From Sphingomonas albertensis (GTDB lineage Bacteria > Pseudomonadota > Alphaproteobacteria > Sphingomonadales > Sphingomonadaceae): a stretch of 64,000 nt of DNA. The position numbers were made by a program, and so were the translations under genes. The DNA lies in NCBI RefSeq assembly GCF_014358075.1, contig NZ_JACONT010000017.1:1-64000 (forward strand), given 5' to 3'. This document shows, piece after piece, positions 7,046 through 16,003 of the stretch (positions are counted from its first letter, which is position 1; every line of letters begins with the position of its first letter). The notes under the pieces were generated by a model. It ran no database searches. It was not told the DNA's origin and worked only from the letters and a program-made list of their open reading frames with translations.

Positions 7046-7830
7046 GCCCGCCGATCGCGCTGATCGACTGCAAAAACTACTACGTCTCGTGCGAACGCGC
7101 GTTCGACGCGAGCCTGATCGGCGTGCCCGTGATCGTCCTTTCCAACAACGACGGCTGCGCCATCGCCTGCTCGGCGGAGGCCAAGGCACTGGGCATCAAG
7201 ATGGGCGATCCCATCCACCACTTGCGCGACAAGGTACGAGAACACGGCATCAAGGTCCGTTCGTCGAACTACCGCTCTACGGCGACATGCAGCGCCGCGT
7301 GATCGCCGCCTGCGAGCCGTTCGCCCGCGACTTCGAGATATATTCGATCGACGAGACGTTCCTCGATCTCGCCGGCTTCGAACAGCGCGATCTCGTCGCG
7401 CACGCCCAAGCGATGCGGGCGCAGGTCCAGCAATGGACGACCATTCCGACTTGCGTCGGCATCGCCGACACCAAGACGCTGGCCAAACTCGCCAACGCGA
7501 CCGCCAATAAGGATCCGCGGTTCGAAGGCGTCGCCGATCTGCGAGACGAGGAGACGCGCCGCGACGTGATGCAGCGCTTCGCGGTGGGCGACGTCTGGGG
7601 GGTCGGCGGAGCGACGGCGCGCAAGCTCGCGGATCTCGGCGTCCATACTGCCGGAGCGCTACGGGACATGCCGATGAAGCAGGCGCGCGCAGTGGGCACC
7701 GTGGTGCTCGAGCGGCTGGTCGCCGAACTTCGAAAGCGTACCGTCGAACGCGGTCGAGGCGGTTGAGCCCCGGCGCAAGGGCATGGCCGTCGGCGTCCCG
7801 ACGGCGCCACCTTTGGCCAGTTCGTTCAAC
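7042..7830 (+). pseudogene. umuC: umuC (DNA polymerase V) remnant
   Basis: Y-family polymerase subunit, broken. The first frame gives [17 protein letters not shown] and [13 protein letters not shown], the palm with catalytic residues, up to SSNY at 7261-7272. One base is then missing, and the protein continues in the next frame as [19 protein letters not shown] (catalytic DE), CVGIADTKTLAKLAN and VWGVGGATARKLADLG. Near 7730-7735 an extra base restores the first frame, reading NAVEAVEPRRKGMAV. Soon after (about 7800-7830) similarity ends, and the C-terminal third of a ~420-aa UmuC is absent. Two frameshifts plus a truncation make this a decayed gene. The end coordinate is approximate. Confidence 0.85.
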
Positions 7831-7908
7831 CGCCGCCGTGCTATCCCCTCGCTCCGTGCCAGCCGAATGCGTAGGTCACGCCCGGGAGCGAGCCTCGCGA
7901 ACGTCTCG

Positions 7909-8112
7909 CTACTGCTTCGACGCCCCGGCGATCACGTCGACCGCAGCGGCGATCCTCCGCCAATCTTTAAGCGCTTCGACGTCCTCGAGCATGCCGAATA
8001 GCCGCGTCGCGAACTGGTCGCCATCGTCGTCCCCGAACTGGGAAACGATCGCTAAGGCCTTCTCCCAGACGTCGCGGTCCGACACTGCCCTGCCCTCAGC
8101 CAATTTTCGCAC
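7909..8112 (-). CDS. DUF6961-like small protein
   Basis: A 67-aa soluble protein. DVWEKALAIVSQFGDDDG (about 14-31), followed by a predicted helix and DWRRIAAAVDVI, resembles the sphingomonad DUF6961 family: conserved Trp near the N-terminus, D/G-rich turn, and a second Trp-containing helix. The function is unknown. Its ATG overlaps the 3' end of the SRAP fragment by 17 bases on the same strand, as if the two had been co-transcribed. It is transcribed toward the decayed umuC end. Confidence 0.6.
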   Translation of the reverse strand: MRKLAEGRAVSDRDVWEKALAIVSQFGDDDGDQFATRLFGMLEDVEALKDWRRIAAAVDVIAGASKQ

Positions 8113-8326
8113 CCTTTCGGGACGGGAACACCGGCCGGCGGACGGTCATCGCGTTCGCCGGGTAGGGCTTCTGCAACGCGATCACGTCGTCGTAGCTGCC
8201 AGACAACCAACGTTCGTGGTCTTGAGGGCGAAGAAACGTGATCGTCGCCGTCGGATGGATCGGCGCGACAAGCTCGTTCGGGTCGCACGTCACCGTCATC
8301 TTCTGGCTATGATTCACGAGTCGTGA
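8096..8326 (-). pseudogene. SRAP (YedK/HMCES-type) C-terminal fragment
   Basis: SOS-response-associated peptidases crosslink to abasic sites in single-stranded DNA through an N-terminal Cys and use a conserved His. Here only the C-terminal third is recognisable: MTVTCDPNELVAPIHP (with the expected His), DHERWLSGSYDDVIALQ and the end motif VRRPVFPSRKG. The upstream in-frame sequence to 8503 has no SRAP similarity, and the N-terminal Cys2 domain is missing. I therefore call it a truncated remnant. It fits the decayed umuDC cassette beside it, because SRAP genes often travel with SOS genes. The 5' limit is approximate. Confidence 0.7.
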
Positions 8327-8423
8327 GCCTAGGCGCGGTGGACACGTCCTCGCCATGCCGAAAGACCATATTAAGGCCTGACTTGGTGAAAGCGTAACAG
8401 ACGTACGCGCTGCAGTTTTGCCC

Positions 8424-9197
8424 CTAGAAGATGGTTGGCGTGATGCCGCCGTCGACCCGCAGCGCTGCGCCATTCGTAGCTGAGGAAAGCGGACTTGCGA
8501 CATATGCCACTAGTGTCGCGATCTCCTGTGGCTCGATCATCCGCTGAATTAGCGACGTCGCACGGTCCTTGGCGAAGAAGGCACGCTCGATCTCTTCCGT
8601 CGGAGCATCCGGATCCTCGGCGACGCTCCTCAGGAAGTCGACGATACCCTCCGAACGCGTTGTACCGGGCATCACCGTGTTCACGGTCACCCGCGTACCC
8701 TTCGTCAGTCCAGCGAGTCCCCTCGATATCGAGAGCTGCGCTGTCTTCGTCATGCCGTAGTGGATCATATCCGGCGGCACCATCACGCCGGACTCGCTGG
8801 CGATGAAGATCACGCGTCCCCAGTCGCGACGGATCATGCCGGGAAAGTAGGCTCGTGACAGCCGCACGCCGGAGAGCACGTTGACTTCGAAGAACCGTCG
8901 CCAGTCGTCGTCCGTGATCTCACCGAACAGCTTGGCCTCGTAGATGCCGAGATTGTTCACGAGTATGTCGACTTCGGGAACCGCGGCGACCAGGCGCTCA
9001 GCGCCATCGGCCGTCGCCGGATCCGCCAGCACGCCCCTCGCACCGGTTTCCGCCACGGCGGCATCGAGCTTCGCCTGATTGCGGCCGCAGACTATCACAT
9101 CCGCACCTTCGTCCTTGAGGCGTCGGGCGATTTCCAGGCCGATGCCGGCGGTTGATCCGGTGACGAGAGCGGTCTTGCCTTCGAGTTGCAGATCCAT
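8424..9197 (-). CDS. SDR-family oxidoreductase
   Basis: A 257-aa classical short-chain dehydrogenase/reductase acting in the cytoplasm on an unknown carbonyl or alcohol. Visible motifs are GSTAGIG (cofactor loop, 14-20), NNLG (after strand 4), the catalytic SESG and YGMTK (Tyr and Lys), and DGG near the C-terminus. CGRN after strand 2 suggests NADP(H) preference. Length is normal. The start has AAAGGAATCG upstream. It stands alone, with no partner gene adjacent on its strand. Quinone or keto-ester reduction would be typical, but the substrate cannot be read from sequence. Confidence 0.9.
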   Translation of the reverse strand: MDLQLEGKTALVTGSTAGIGLEIARRLKDEGADVIVCGRNQAKLDAAVAETGARGVLADPATADGAERLVAAVPEVDILVNNLGIYEAKLFGEITDDDWRRFFEVNVLSGVRLSRAYFPGMIRRDWGRVIFIASESGVMVPPDMIHYGMTKTAQLSISRGLAGLTKGTRVTVNTVMPGTTRSEGIVDFLRSVAEDPDAPTEEIERAFFAKDRATSLIQRMIEPQEIATLVAYVASPLSSATNGAALRVDGGITPTIF

Positions 9198-9542
9198 GTT
9201 CGATTCCTTTCAAGAGTTCCAGTCGGGTGCGAGGCCCTGAGGGCTGACGAGAGGACCGTCTGAGGACCGAGCCCCGTGGTCGTCCTCGGATCGTCACCCG
9301 TCAGGACGAAGTCGAAGATCCGAACGCCGTCTGCATCGACCATCGACATCCTGCCTGCCCTTGCAGACGATATGACGGTTGAGCAGTGGGTTGATAACCA
9401 GGCTGCGTTCCACATGAGCTTGGAATCGACTTCACAGACGAGGACGATCCGGTCGGACGTCGGATCCTGTGGGGTGCGCCGAGGGAGCCGACGCTCGATG
9501 CCTGTCCAGAGGATGAAGGCCCCGAGCGTCCGTCCGCCTCCG
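9198..9542. other. intergenic, nothing recognised
   Basis: About 345 bases upstream of the SDR. ORFs that cross it on either strand lack start signals and family similarity. I see no clear hairpin or operator. Confidence 0.4.
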
Positions 9543-9983
9543 TCACCGAGCCTGCTTCCTCAACTCGACCGGCAGTTGGTCGATCGGACAATACCGGTAG
9601 GTCGTCGCTCCGCGTGCTCGACCTGTCGAGAACGTGAGTGCGTCCTGGACGGATACGGTCTGCCGCTCGACCACTCTTGGCGCACGGCCCGCGCCTGCAT
9701 CGATGCAGGACTGGCTGACGTCGAACGTGCTTCCCCTGCGCGACAGTATCCGAGCCACGCAGGACCTGGTGTGTGCGGTGCTGATCCCTCTACCGTCATA
9801 CTGCCGGATCGCGGCGTTCGCCGGCTCACGGCAGGAAGAGCCCTTCGCTACGAAGATGCCCGGCTTCAGGAGATAGACGCCTCCCGGCTTTCGCGACGTA
9901 TCCACGCTGGCCGTCGCGACGGCGACGATCATGCAGGCGGCGGCGACGGCTCCCGCCGCGTGCAAGGTCGTTCTGATCTTCAT
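9543..9983 (-). CDS. secreted hypothetical protein, 146 aa
   Basis: The N-terminus (KIRTTLHAAG then AVAAACMIVAVATAS) is a Sec signal peptide, so the protein is periplasmic or secreted. The mature part carries KPGGVYLLKPGIFVAKG, several spaced cysteines (C near residues 51, 74, 92 and 132) that could form two disulfides, and YRYCPIDQLPVELR at the end. I recall similar orphan proteins in sphingomonads but know no function. The start is supported by GAGGAACAG upstream. No operon partner is evident; the gene is divergent from the MscS-like gene. Confidence 0.7.
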   Translation of the reverse strand: MKIRTTLHAAGAVAAACMIVAVATASVDTSRKPGGVYLLKPGIFVAKGSSCREPANAAIRQYDGRGISTAHTRSCVARILSRRGSTFDVSQSCIDAGAGRAPRVVERQTVSVQDALTFSTGRARGATTYRYCPIDQLPVELRKQAR

Positions 9984-10329
9984 GCGCTGTTCCTCGAGGT
10001 GGTTTTGGGCGTGGTGGAAGTCGAACTGACTGACCGACGGCCCGCGCTCGGTCTTGGATCATACGAACACGAAAGGACCGGACGGCTGAACGGTCAGGAC
10101 GAGTCGGATCGACGCCTGCTCGTCCGACATGGATCGTAGCGGCGGCGGCGGCGTCATCGTCGCAGTGGTCGTCGGACGTCCGTCGGTCTGGCGGAACCGT
10201 CAGGCTGCTCACCGCCGACCCCATGCTTTCGATCAGCTTGAACGGGCTGCCGCCGGATGACATCGATGCAGTTCGGCCGAGGCCGATCCGTCGATCGGTC
10301 TTCGATCCGCTGGTCGAGCGGTCCGGACA
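9984..10329. other. divergent intergenic region
   Basis: About 346 bases between the secreted protein gene and the channel gene, presumably holding both promoters. It has a CGG-rich run near 10140-10150. No gene or clear operator is seen. Confidence 0.4.
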
Positions 10330-11826
10330 ATGCGAGAAACGAACATGTATTCCTTCCTCCTCCCGATCGTTCTTCTCATCACGACTGCCGCGGGGGCCCT
10401 CGCCGTACGTTCGAGACCGCTGGGCGTGCGAGCGGGCTTCCTGGCCCTGCTGGTGACGGTTCCGGCCTCGCTGCTGTACTGGTCCGGCACCTCGCCTCTT
10501 CTCACGGGTGATACGGTCCCCATGGGACCGGAGGGGCACTGGCTGCGAGCCCTCGGGATCGTCTGGTGGTTCGCGGCGGCGCGTCTGCTGGCCCTGATCG
10601 TCGATCGCATCCTCGGTCACGACGAGGCTTCGCGAGAGGCCCGCATCACTTCGGACCTGCTCTGCGCGGCGATCTACATCGCGGCCTTCCTAGTGGTGCT
10701 GAACTTCGTCCTGCTCCTGCCGGTCAACGGTCTCGTCGCCACGTCGGGCATCATGGCGGTCGTCATCGGTCTGGCCTTGCAGAACACCTTGTCGGACGTC
10801 TTTTCGGGCGTCGCCGTCGGCATCGAGCATCCGTTCGCCGTCGGCCACCGGATCTCGCTCGGGGAAGGCGTCGAGGGCGTCGTCGTCCAGGTGAACTGGC
10901 GGTCGATCCGGATACTGACCGACGGCGAGGACGTGGCCACGATACCGAACAGCGTCGTGGCGAAGGCGCAGATCGTGAACCGGAGCTTCCCGACGGAGCG
11001 CCGTGCGACCAGACTGCAACTCGTCCGCCCTGCAGCGGAGTCCCCCGAGTGGATGATGCATGTTCTGCGGCAGGCCGTCCTGCTGTGTCCGGATGCGCTC
11101 GAGACGCCTGCCCCTTCGGTCACGATCTCCAGCCTCGGCATGCGCAGCACGACCTACGCCGTCGACTTCTTCGTCGCCGGGTCTTCGATGATCGGACGCA
11201 CGAAGAGCCTTCTGCTTCTGCATGTGCACAGGCAGTTGCGATACGCGGCGCTGCTGGCGGAGGACGAAGCGGGCGTCGGCGAGGAGGTGGATCCCCGGGC
11301 AGGAACCGCGACGGCGCTGGTGAGCCAGATCACGCTCTTCGATCCCCTCACCGAAGCGCAGCGCGGGGACGTCGCGAGGCAGATGAAGAGACGTACGCTG
11401 GAGGAAGGTGATCTGCTTTTCCGGGAAGGCGCCGAAGACGATAGGTTGTACGTGGTGGCTTCCGGCGTGCTCGAGATAAAGCGCGCTGCCGGCAACGGTG
11501 CGCAACTGCTGATCGGCCGCATCGGCGCCGCCGAATACATCGGCGAGATCAGCATGCTCACCGGCGCCCCCCACACCGCCGATGCGGCAGCCTGCACCCG
11601 AACCGTCGTCTACGAGTTGTCGCGCGACGTCCTGTCGCCTCTGCTTCGAGACAACGCCGAACTGACCCAGGCGTTCGAGCAGTCCGTCCAGCGCGGACTG
11701 TGCCTCGCTGAACGAGCCGTCGCCACGCAGGCGGGGGCACCCTCGGCCGGGCCCGGCGCCATACTCGCCGGCATCCGCCGGCTCTTCGGTCACGGCGCGA
11801 CCCCAGCGGGGGCGCGGCGCGAGTGA
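10330..11826 (+). CDS. MscS-type channel with cyclic-nucleotide domain
   Basis: A 498-aa inner-membrane protein. Four hydrophobic segments lie in the first ~140 residues (about 7-25, 33-50, 72-92, 112-150). The last is the MscS pore helix region (SGIMAVVIGLALQNTLSDVFSG), followed by the MscS beta domain (GHRISLGEGVEGVVVQVNWRS, TIPNSVV). Residues ~335-440 form a CNMP-binding fold (FREGAEDDRLYVVASGVLEI, then GRIGAAEYIGEISMLTG, the phosphate-binding cassette). It should gate ion or osmolyte flow in response to tension, cAMP/cGMP or both. ATG 10345 is an alternative start with a closer GAGAA. No cyclase is adjacent. Confidence 0.85.
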   Translation: MRETNMYSFLLPIVLLITTAAGALAVRSRPLGVRAGFLALLVTVPASLLYWSGTSPLLTGDTVPMGPEGHWLRALGIVWWFAAARLLALIVDRILGHDEASREARITSDLLCAAIYIAAFLVVLNFVLLLPVNGLVATSGIMAVVIGLALQNTLSDVFSGVAVGIEHPFAVGHRISLGEGVEGVVVQVNWRSIRILTDGEDVATIPNSVVAKAQIVNRSFPTERRATRLQLVRPAAESPEWMMHVLRQAVLLCPDALETPAPSVTISSLGMRSTTYAVDFFVAGSSMIGRTKSLLLLHVHRQLRYAALLAEDEAGVGEEVDPRAGTATALVSQITLFDPLTEAQRGDVARQMKRRTLEEGDLLFREGAEDDRLYVVASGVLEIKRAAGNGAQLLIGRIGAAEYIGEISMLTGAPHTADAAACTRTVVYELSRDVLSPLLRDNAELTQAFEQSVQRGLCLAERAVATQAGAPSAGPGAILAGIRRLFGHGATPAGARRE

Positions 11827-12005
11827 GAGCGCCGGCGACAGAAAGCGGCTTATTCGTTCCCCGAACGTCCTCGCCGATGGTTGCACCGACCACTATTGCG
11901 ACGGCTTCGTAATAAAAGCGCAGGATCGTTTGAGACGCGCCCGAAGCGAAGGCCGATGGCCTGCGTACGCAACGGGCGAACCATCCGCTGCGGTGGAGCA
12001 GCGTG

Positions 12006-13499
12006 ATGAAGATCGAGGACGACCATGCGGTCCGGGCGACGCTCGTCGCTGGCCGGGCATGGATCGGTGCTGGGCTCGTGTCGCTGGTCGCCGCCCTCGC
12101 CATGTCGCTCTGGCCCCACAGCCTCTTCGGTTCACTTCACGAAGCGGCGCTTGCGTCTCTCCTCGTACTTTCCACGGGATTGATCGCGTTCGGCCATCGA
12201 CGGATCTCCGCAGGCCCCGGCATCGGTCCCGCCGACGCGCAAGGCGGCAACCGATTCCGCTTCAGCCGCATTCCCTTCTGGGAACAGGACTGGTCCCCGA
12301 TCCGACGACGCCTCGCCGGGATGGCGCCACGCAGCGACTTCGCCACGTCCGGCGACGCCGAGATCGGCGAGTTCGCATCGACGATCAGGACGATCGCCGC
12401 CAACGGCGCTGCGATCGTCTTCACCGAACGCGTAACGCCGGACGAGGCTGCGTCCCGGTACCTTCCTCCGTTCGACGATGCCGTCGCCCTGGCGGCGGTT
12501 CGCGCCTATCTGCACGGGGACGTCGGCTTCGAGACCGAGACGGAACTCGAGACGGCCGACGGCGAAGCGATCTGCGTCGTCGTCTCCTTCGACTTTCCGG
12601 ACGATCCGACCGGAGACGTCGGAGTGTTGATGAGCGCGGTCGACATCTCGCCCTACAAGTCCTCGGTTCCCGAACGATCCGACGAAGGAGCGCTCGCAAG
12701 GACTTCGATCGACGCAGACGCCATGGGCATACTCACGACGGCCATCGTCGACGAACTGTGCGAGCACCTGAGCACGGTCCAGATCAGCGCGGAGTCCACG
12801 GTGCGTTGGCTCGGGCGAGCCGATCCCGATCTGATGGAAGTCCGCAAGTCGATACGAAACGTCCTCCTCGCCAACGATCGGTCGGCGATCATCATCCGCT
12901 TGGCCAGGGACTTCCTCCGGAAGTCCGGAACGTCCCTCGAATCCCTCTCGCTCGCCGATCTCATCGACGAGACGGCGCTGCTCATGGCGAACGAACTTTC
13001 CGCGGCGGGAATCGACCACGAGCTGCTCATCGCTGACGATCTTCCCGAGATCACGGCGGACCGGGCCGCGATGCAGCAGCTCCTCATGCAGCTGCTGGCC
13101 GTCGCGATCGAGGCGCTGAAGGTCGAGGAGACGCTTGAACGGCGGCTCACCATTCTGGCGAACCGCCATCACGACGACGAGGTGATCGTCGCCATCGAGG
13201 ACAACGCCGGAAGCATCGGGCCTGAACGACTGGATCCTGCCGCAATACCGTCTGCCGGCATCGTCTCAGTAGAAAGACGACGACTGGCGGCTTGCCGGGA
13301 GACCGTGGTCGCCCATGGAGGCAAGCTCCGGATCCTGAGAAGGCCCGGCCTCGGCTCCGTGATCTCCTTCACGTTTCCCGCAAACGGGATCGGCGTCGGT
13401 GAAGCCGATGGGGAGGTCCCTCCCAGCATCGAGGAATACGTCACTCTCCAGGAGGAACTGTCTCCGCTGCGCTCCGCACCCCATACCAAGAGATATTAG
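12006..13499 (+). CDS. degenerate sensor histidine-kinase-like protein
   Basis: About 497 aa. Two N-terminal hydrophobic segments (about 16-35 and 44-60) are followed by a PAS-like region to ~225. The kinase part starts near 240. At the H-box it reads IVDELCEHL where active relatives have IAHEINQPL, so the phosphoacceptor His is Asp. The N-box (QQLLMQLLAVAIEAL) lacks both conserved Asn, G1 reads DNAGSIG, and G2 is not recognisable. AHGGKLRILRRPGLGSVISF still matches the end of an HATPase fold. It is probably a non-catalytic sensor or scaffold. ATG 12006 fits GGAG at 11995 better than the overlapping GTG at 12003. Confidence 0.7.
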   Translation: MKIEDDHAVRATLVAGRAWIGAGLVSLVAALAMSLWPHSLFGSLHEAALASLLVLSTGLIAFGHRRISAGPGIGPADAQGGNRFRFSRIPFWEQDWSPIRRRLAGMAPRSDFATSGDAEIGEFASTIRTIAANGAAIVFTERVTPDEAASRYLPPFDDAVALAAVRAYLHGDVGFETETELETADGEAICVVVSFDFPDDPTGDVGVLMSAVDISPYKSSVPERSDEGALARTSIDADAMGILTTAIVDELCEHLSTVQISAESTVRWLGRADPDLMEVRKSIRNVLLANDRSAIIIRLARDFLRKSGTSLESLSLADLIDETALLMANELSAAGIDHELLIADDLPEITADRAAMQQLLMQLLAVAIEALKVEETLERRLTILANRHHDDEVIVAIEDNAGSIGPERLDPAAIPSAGIVSVERRRLAACRETVVAHGGKLRILRRPGLGSVISFTFPANGIGVGEADGEVPPSIEEYVTLQEELSPLRSAPHTKRY

Positions 13500-13606
13500 A
13501 AGCCGAGCGACGCCATGCCTATTCTACCACGACGAACACGGTGCGATGTCGCACCGATCTGCGGAACCGACGGGACGCAGCGGTTCATTGCCGTAGGATC
13601 CTGCTG

Positions 13607-14512
13607 ATGCGACAGAACCCCGAAACGAACCGGGTCCACCTCTACGTCCCCGCGCCCCGCGTGCAGTCGATCAGTCTCAACGGTCCCGGCGAACACCCCA
13701 TCACGGTGACGCGGCTGCGGTCCGATCTCGAAGATTCGGGAATGACCACCCCGCATCTGGTCGAGGACGCGTTCATGATCTCGATCCAGCTGCGTGACTA
13801 TCGCGGCGACATCTTCCTGCGCGGGCGCAAACTCGCCTTCAACCGCCAGGCCGCGGGCATGGTGCTGATGTACGACTACCAGCGGGAATGGAGCGCACAC
13901 CTCCGCTCGGCATTCGACTGCGTCAACATCCATGTTCCGCGCTCGGCGCTCGACGCGGTGGTGAACGACCGGCATTCCGGCACGGTGGAAAGCCTGCGGT
14001 TCGAACCGGGCGAGCCGGAGCCGGATCAGACGATCCTCGGCGTCGTGCAGGCGCTGATCCCGGCCCTCAATGCACCGAACGAACCCAATCAGCTGTTCCT
14101 CGATCACATGGGCTGGTCGCTGGGCGCTCATGTCGTCAATTCCTACGCCGAAGTCGTGCACGTGAAACCGGCGGGCCGGGGCCATCTCGCACGCTGGCAG
14201 GAGCGACGCGCCAAGGAACTGATCGACGCCAATCTGGCCAACGAGATATCGCTTGGGACGCTCGCGGCGGAGTGCGGGCTCTCGACCAGCCACTTCGCTC
14301 GCGCCTTTCGTCTGACGACCGGCGTCCCCCCGTATCAGTGGCTCCTGGGCCGTCGCCTCGAGCAGGCACAGACCTTCCTGCGCGACGAGGACCTGTCGAT
14401 CGCACAGATCGCGGATCTCTGCGGCTTCTCCGATCAGAGCCACCTCACGCGCGTCTTCACGCGTGCCACAGGCGAGCCGCCGGCAGCCTGGAGGCGACGG
14501 CAGGGCGCCTGA
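13607..14512 (+). CDS. AraC-family transcriptional regulator
   Basis: A 301-aa regulator. The C-terminal ~100 residues hold the two AraC helix-turn-helix motifs: ISLGTLAAECGLSTSHFARA and LSIAQIADLCGFSDQSHLTR, with the FTRATGEPPAAWRR signature end. The N-terminal ~190 residues form a ligand or dimerisation region not matched to a known effector. I start at ATG 13607, which has AGGA nine bases upstream; the longer frame from 13541 lacks support. The target may be the hydrolase or the D-lactate genes downstream, but the 500-base gap leaves this open. Confidence 0.9.
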   Translation: MRQNPETNRVHLYVPAPRVQSISLNGPGEHPITVTRLRSDLEDSGMTTPHLVEDAFMISIQLRDYRGDIFLRGRKLAFNRQAAGMVLMYDYQREWSAHLRSAFDCVNIHVPRSALDAVVNDRHSGTVESLRFEPGEPEPDQTILGVVQALIPALNAPNEPNQLFLDHMGWSLGAHVVNSYAEVVHVKPAGRGHLARWQERRAKELIDANLANEISLGTLAAECGLSTSHFARAFRLTTGVPPYQWLLGRRLEQAQTFLRDEDLSIAQIADLCGFSDQSHLTRVFTRATGEPPAAWRRRQGA

Positions 14513-15010
14513 GCAGGACTGATTTACGAAGGTCAGCGGGTCACCGGATGGCCCGTCCACTACGACATGATGGTGTCGCGTTGCGATGGAACCCACGTGG
14601 ACGATCTGGGCCGTCACCGACCCGCCCTGAATTCCCGCCGCATCGGGAGCGCCCTCTTGGTCGAATACGTGCGTCGTTCGGCTGGCAATTCTCCAGGATG
14701 TCCTTTCAGGGGGCTATTTTCCAACATCCCGCATCTCGACATTCATGCGCAGCCCCGCGTTCGTGACCTGCCATCGAAGCGCAGTGCCCAAAATAACATT
14801 GGTAGCTCGGAGTTCCGTGCAGGAATGCCGGGGTGGGCACGCGCCGCGCCTGTCCACATCATCGTTCATGCGCACCACGTCCAAGCCATGCCGTCTCTCG
14901 CCAAGCCGGTGTGGATCGGCCGGTCGTATCAGACGGGCATCGTACCGAGGGTCCTAAGCCCCCCGGTGGACGTCACCCGCCAGACCAACGCCGAGCCGTC
15001 GAGGTAACCC
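14513..15010. other. intergenic, no gene recognised
   Basis: Nearly 500 bases between the AraC regulator and the hydrolase gene. ORFs that cross it look like out-of-frame shadows. It probably carries the promoter of the hydrolase gene; no operator stands out. Confidence 0.4.
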
Positions 15011-15874
15011 ATGATCGCCCAAGCCAACCATACCGTCCAAGCAAACGGCATTCGCCAGAACTACATCGACGCCGGTGCCGGCGCTCCGGTCGTACTGCTT
15101 CACGGATTCCCCGAGACGAACTTCGCCTGGCGGCACCAGATACCGGTGCTAGGTGAACTGTACCGCATCATCGCACCTGATCTGCGCGGCTACGGCGAGA
15201 CCGACAAACCCGCCAGCGGCTACGACAAGCGCACGATGGCCAATGATCTCGCAGCGCTGCTCGACACTCTCGGGATCCAGAAGGTCGCACTCGTCGGACA
15301 CGATCGCGGTGCCCGCGTCGCGACCCGCTTCGCTAAGGACTTCCCGGACCGTGTCGAACGGCTGGTGGTGATGGACAACGTGCCCACCCGGGTCGTCGCA
15401 CGCGAGATCAATGCGGAGATCGCCAAGGCGTACTGGTTCTTCCTCTTCCATCTCGTTCCCGACCTTCCCGAGACCCTGATCTCAGGCAAGGAGGAGCCCT
15501 GGCTTCGTTGGTTCTTCTCCGATTGGGCATACGATCCGGCAGCGATCTCGGGCGAGGCGTTCGACACCTACGTCCGCGCCTTCAGGGCACCCGGGGCCGT
15601 CCGCGGAGCGATGGCCGACTACCGGGCCAACGCCGAGGACGTCGCGCAGGACCTCGTAGACGCCGACGTCAAGATCGCCTGCCCGACGCTCGCGCTCTGG
15701 GGCGCGGACTTCGGTGCGGTCGGCAAGATGTTCGACATGCCGAAGGTATGGGGCGAGATGGCCGACGACCTGCGGGCGGTTCCCATCGAGCGTTGCGGCC
15801 ATCTCCCGCACGAGGAACGGCCGGAAGCCGTCAACGCTCTGCTTCTCGAGTTCCTCGAGACGTGGAACGGCTGA
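15011..15874 (+). CDS. alpha/beta hydrolase, haloacetate-dehalogenase-like
   Basis: A 287-aa cytoplasmic alpha/beta hydrolase. HGFPE (oxyanion-hole motif, 35-39), GHDRGAR (nucleophile elbow with Asp as nucleophile) and CGHLPHEE near the C-terminus (catalytic His) are the pattern of fluoroacetate dehalogenases and epoxide hydrolases rather than Ser esterases. The DRGAR elbow and the WGADFGAVGKMFD segment favour the dehalogenase-like group. It would cleave a C-halogen or epoxide bond through an Asp ester. The substrate is unknown. The gene ends 129 bases before the D-lactate dehydrogenase gene on the same strand. Confidence 0.85.
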   Translation: MIAQANHTVQANGIRQNYIDAGAGAPVVLLHGFPETNFAWRHQIPVLGELYRIIAPDLRGYGETDKPASGYDKRTMANDLAALLDTLGIQKVALVGHDRGARVATRFAKDFPDRVERLVVMDNVPTRVVAREINAEIAKAYWFFLFHLVPDLPETLISGKEEPWLRWFFSDWAYDPAAISGEAFDTYVRAFRAPGAVRGAMADYRANAEDVAQDLVDADVKIACPTLALWGADFGAVGKMFDMPKVWGEMADDLRAVPIERCGHLPHEERPEAVNALLLEFLETWNG

Positions 15875-16003
15875 GGCCGTGTCCAGTCCTCTAGGCGCCG
15901 CGACTGGTCGAGAGGCCGTGCCCGCTCGACCTGGGCTTCGGTCCGACCACAGCCCGCGGGCGCGAACCCGCTCAGCCGCCACGCACGGCACCGGAGCATT
16001 CAG

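Noticed and set aside
9276..10139. Long plus-strand ORF (287 aa)
   Set aside because: It is antisense to the secreted protein gene, Arg/Pro rich, and has no family similarity or ribosome site.
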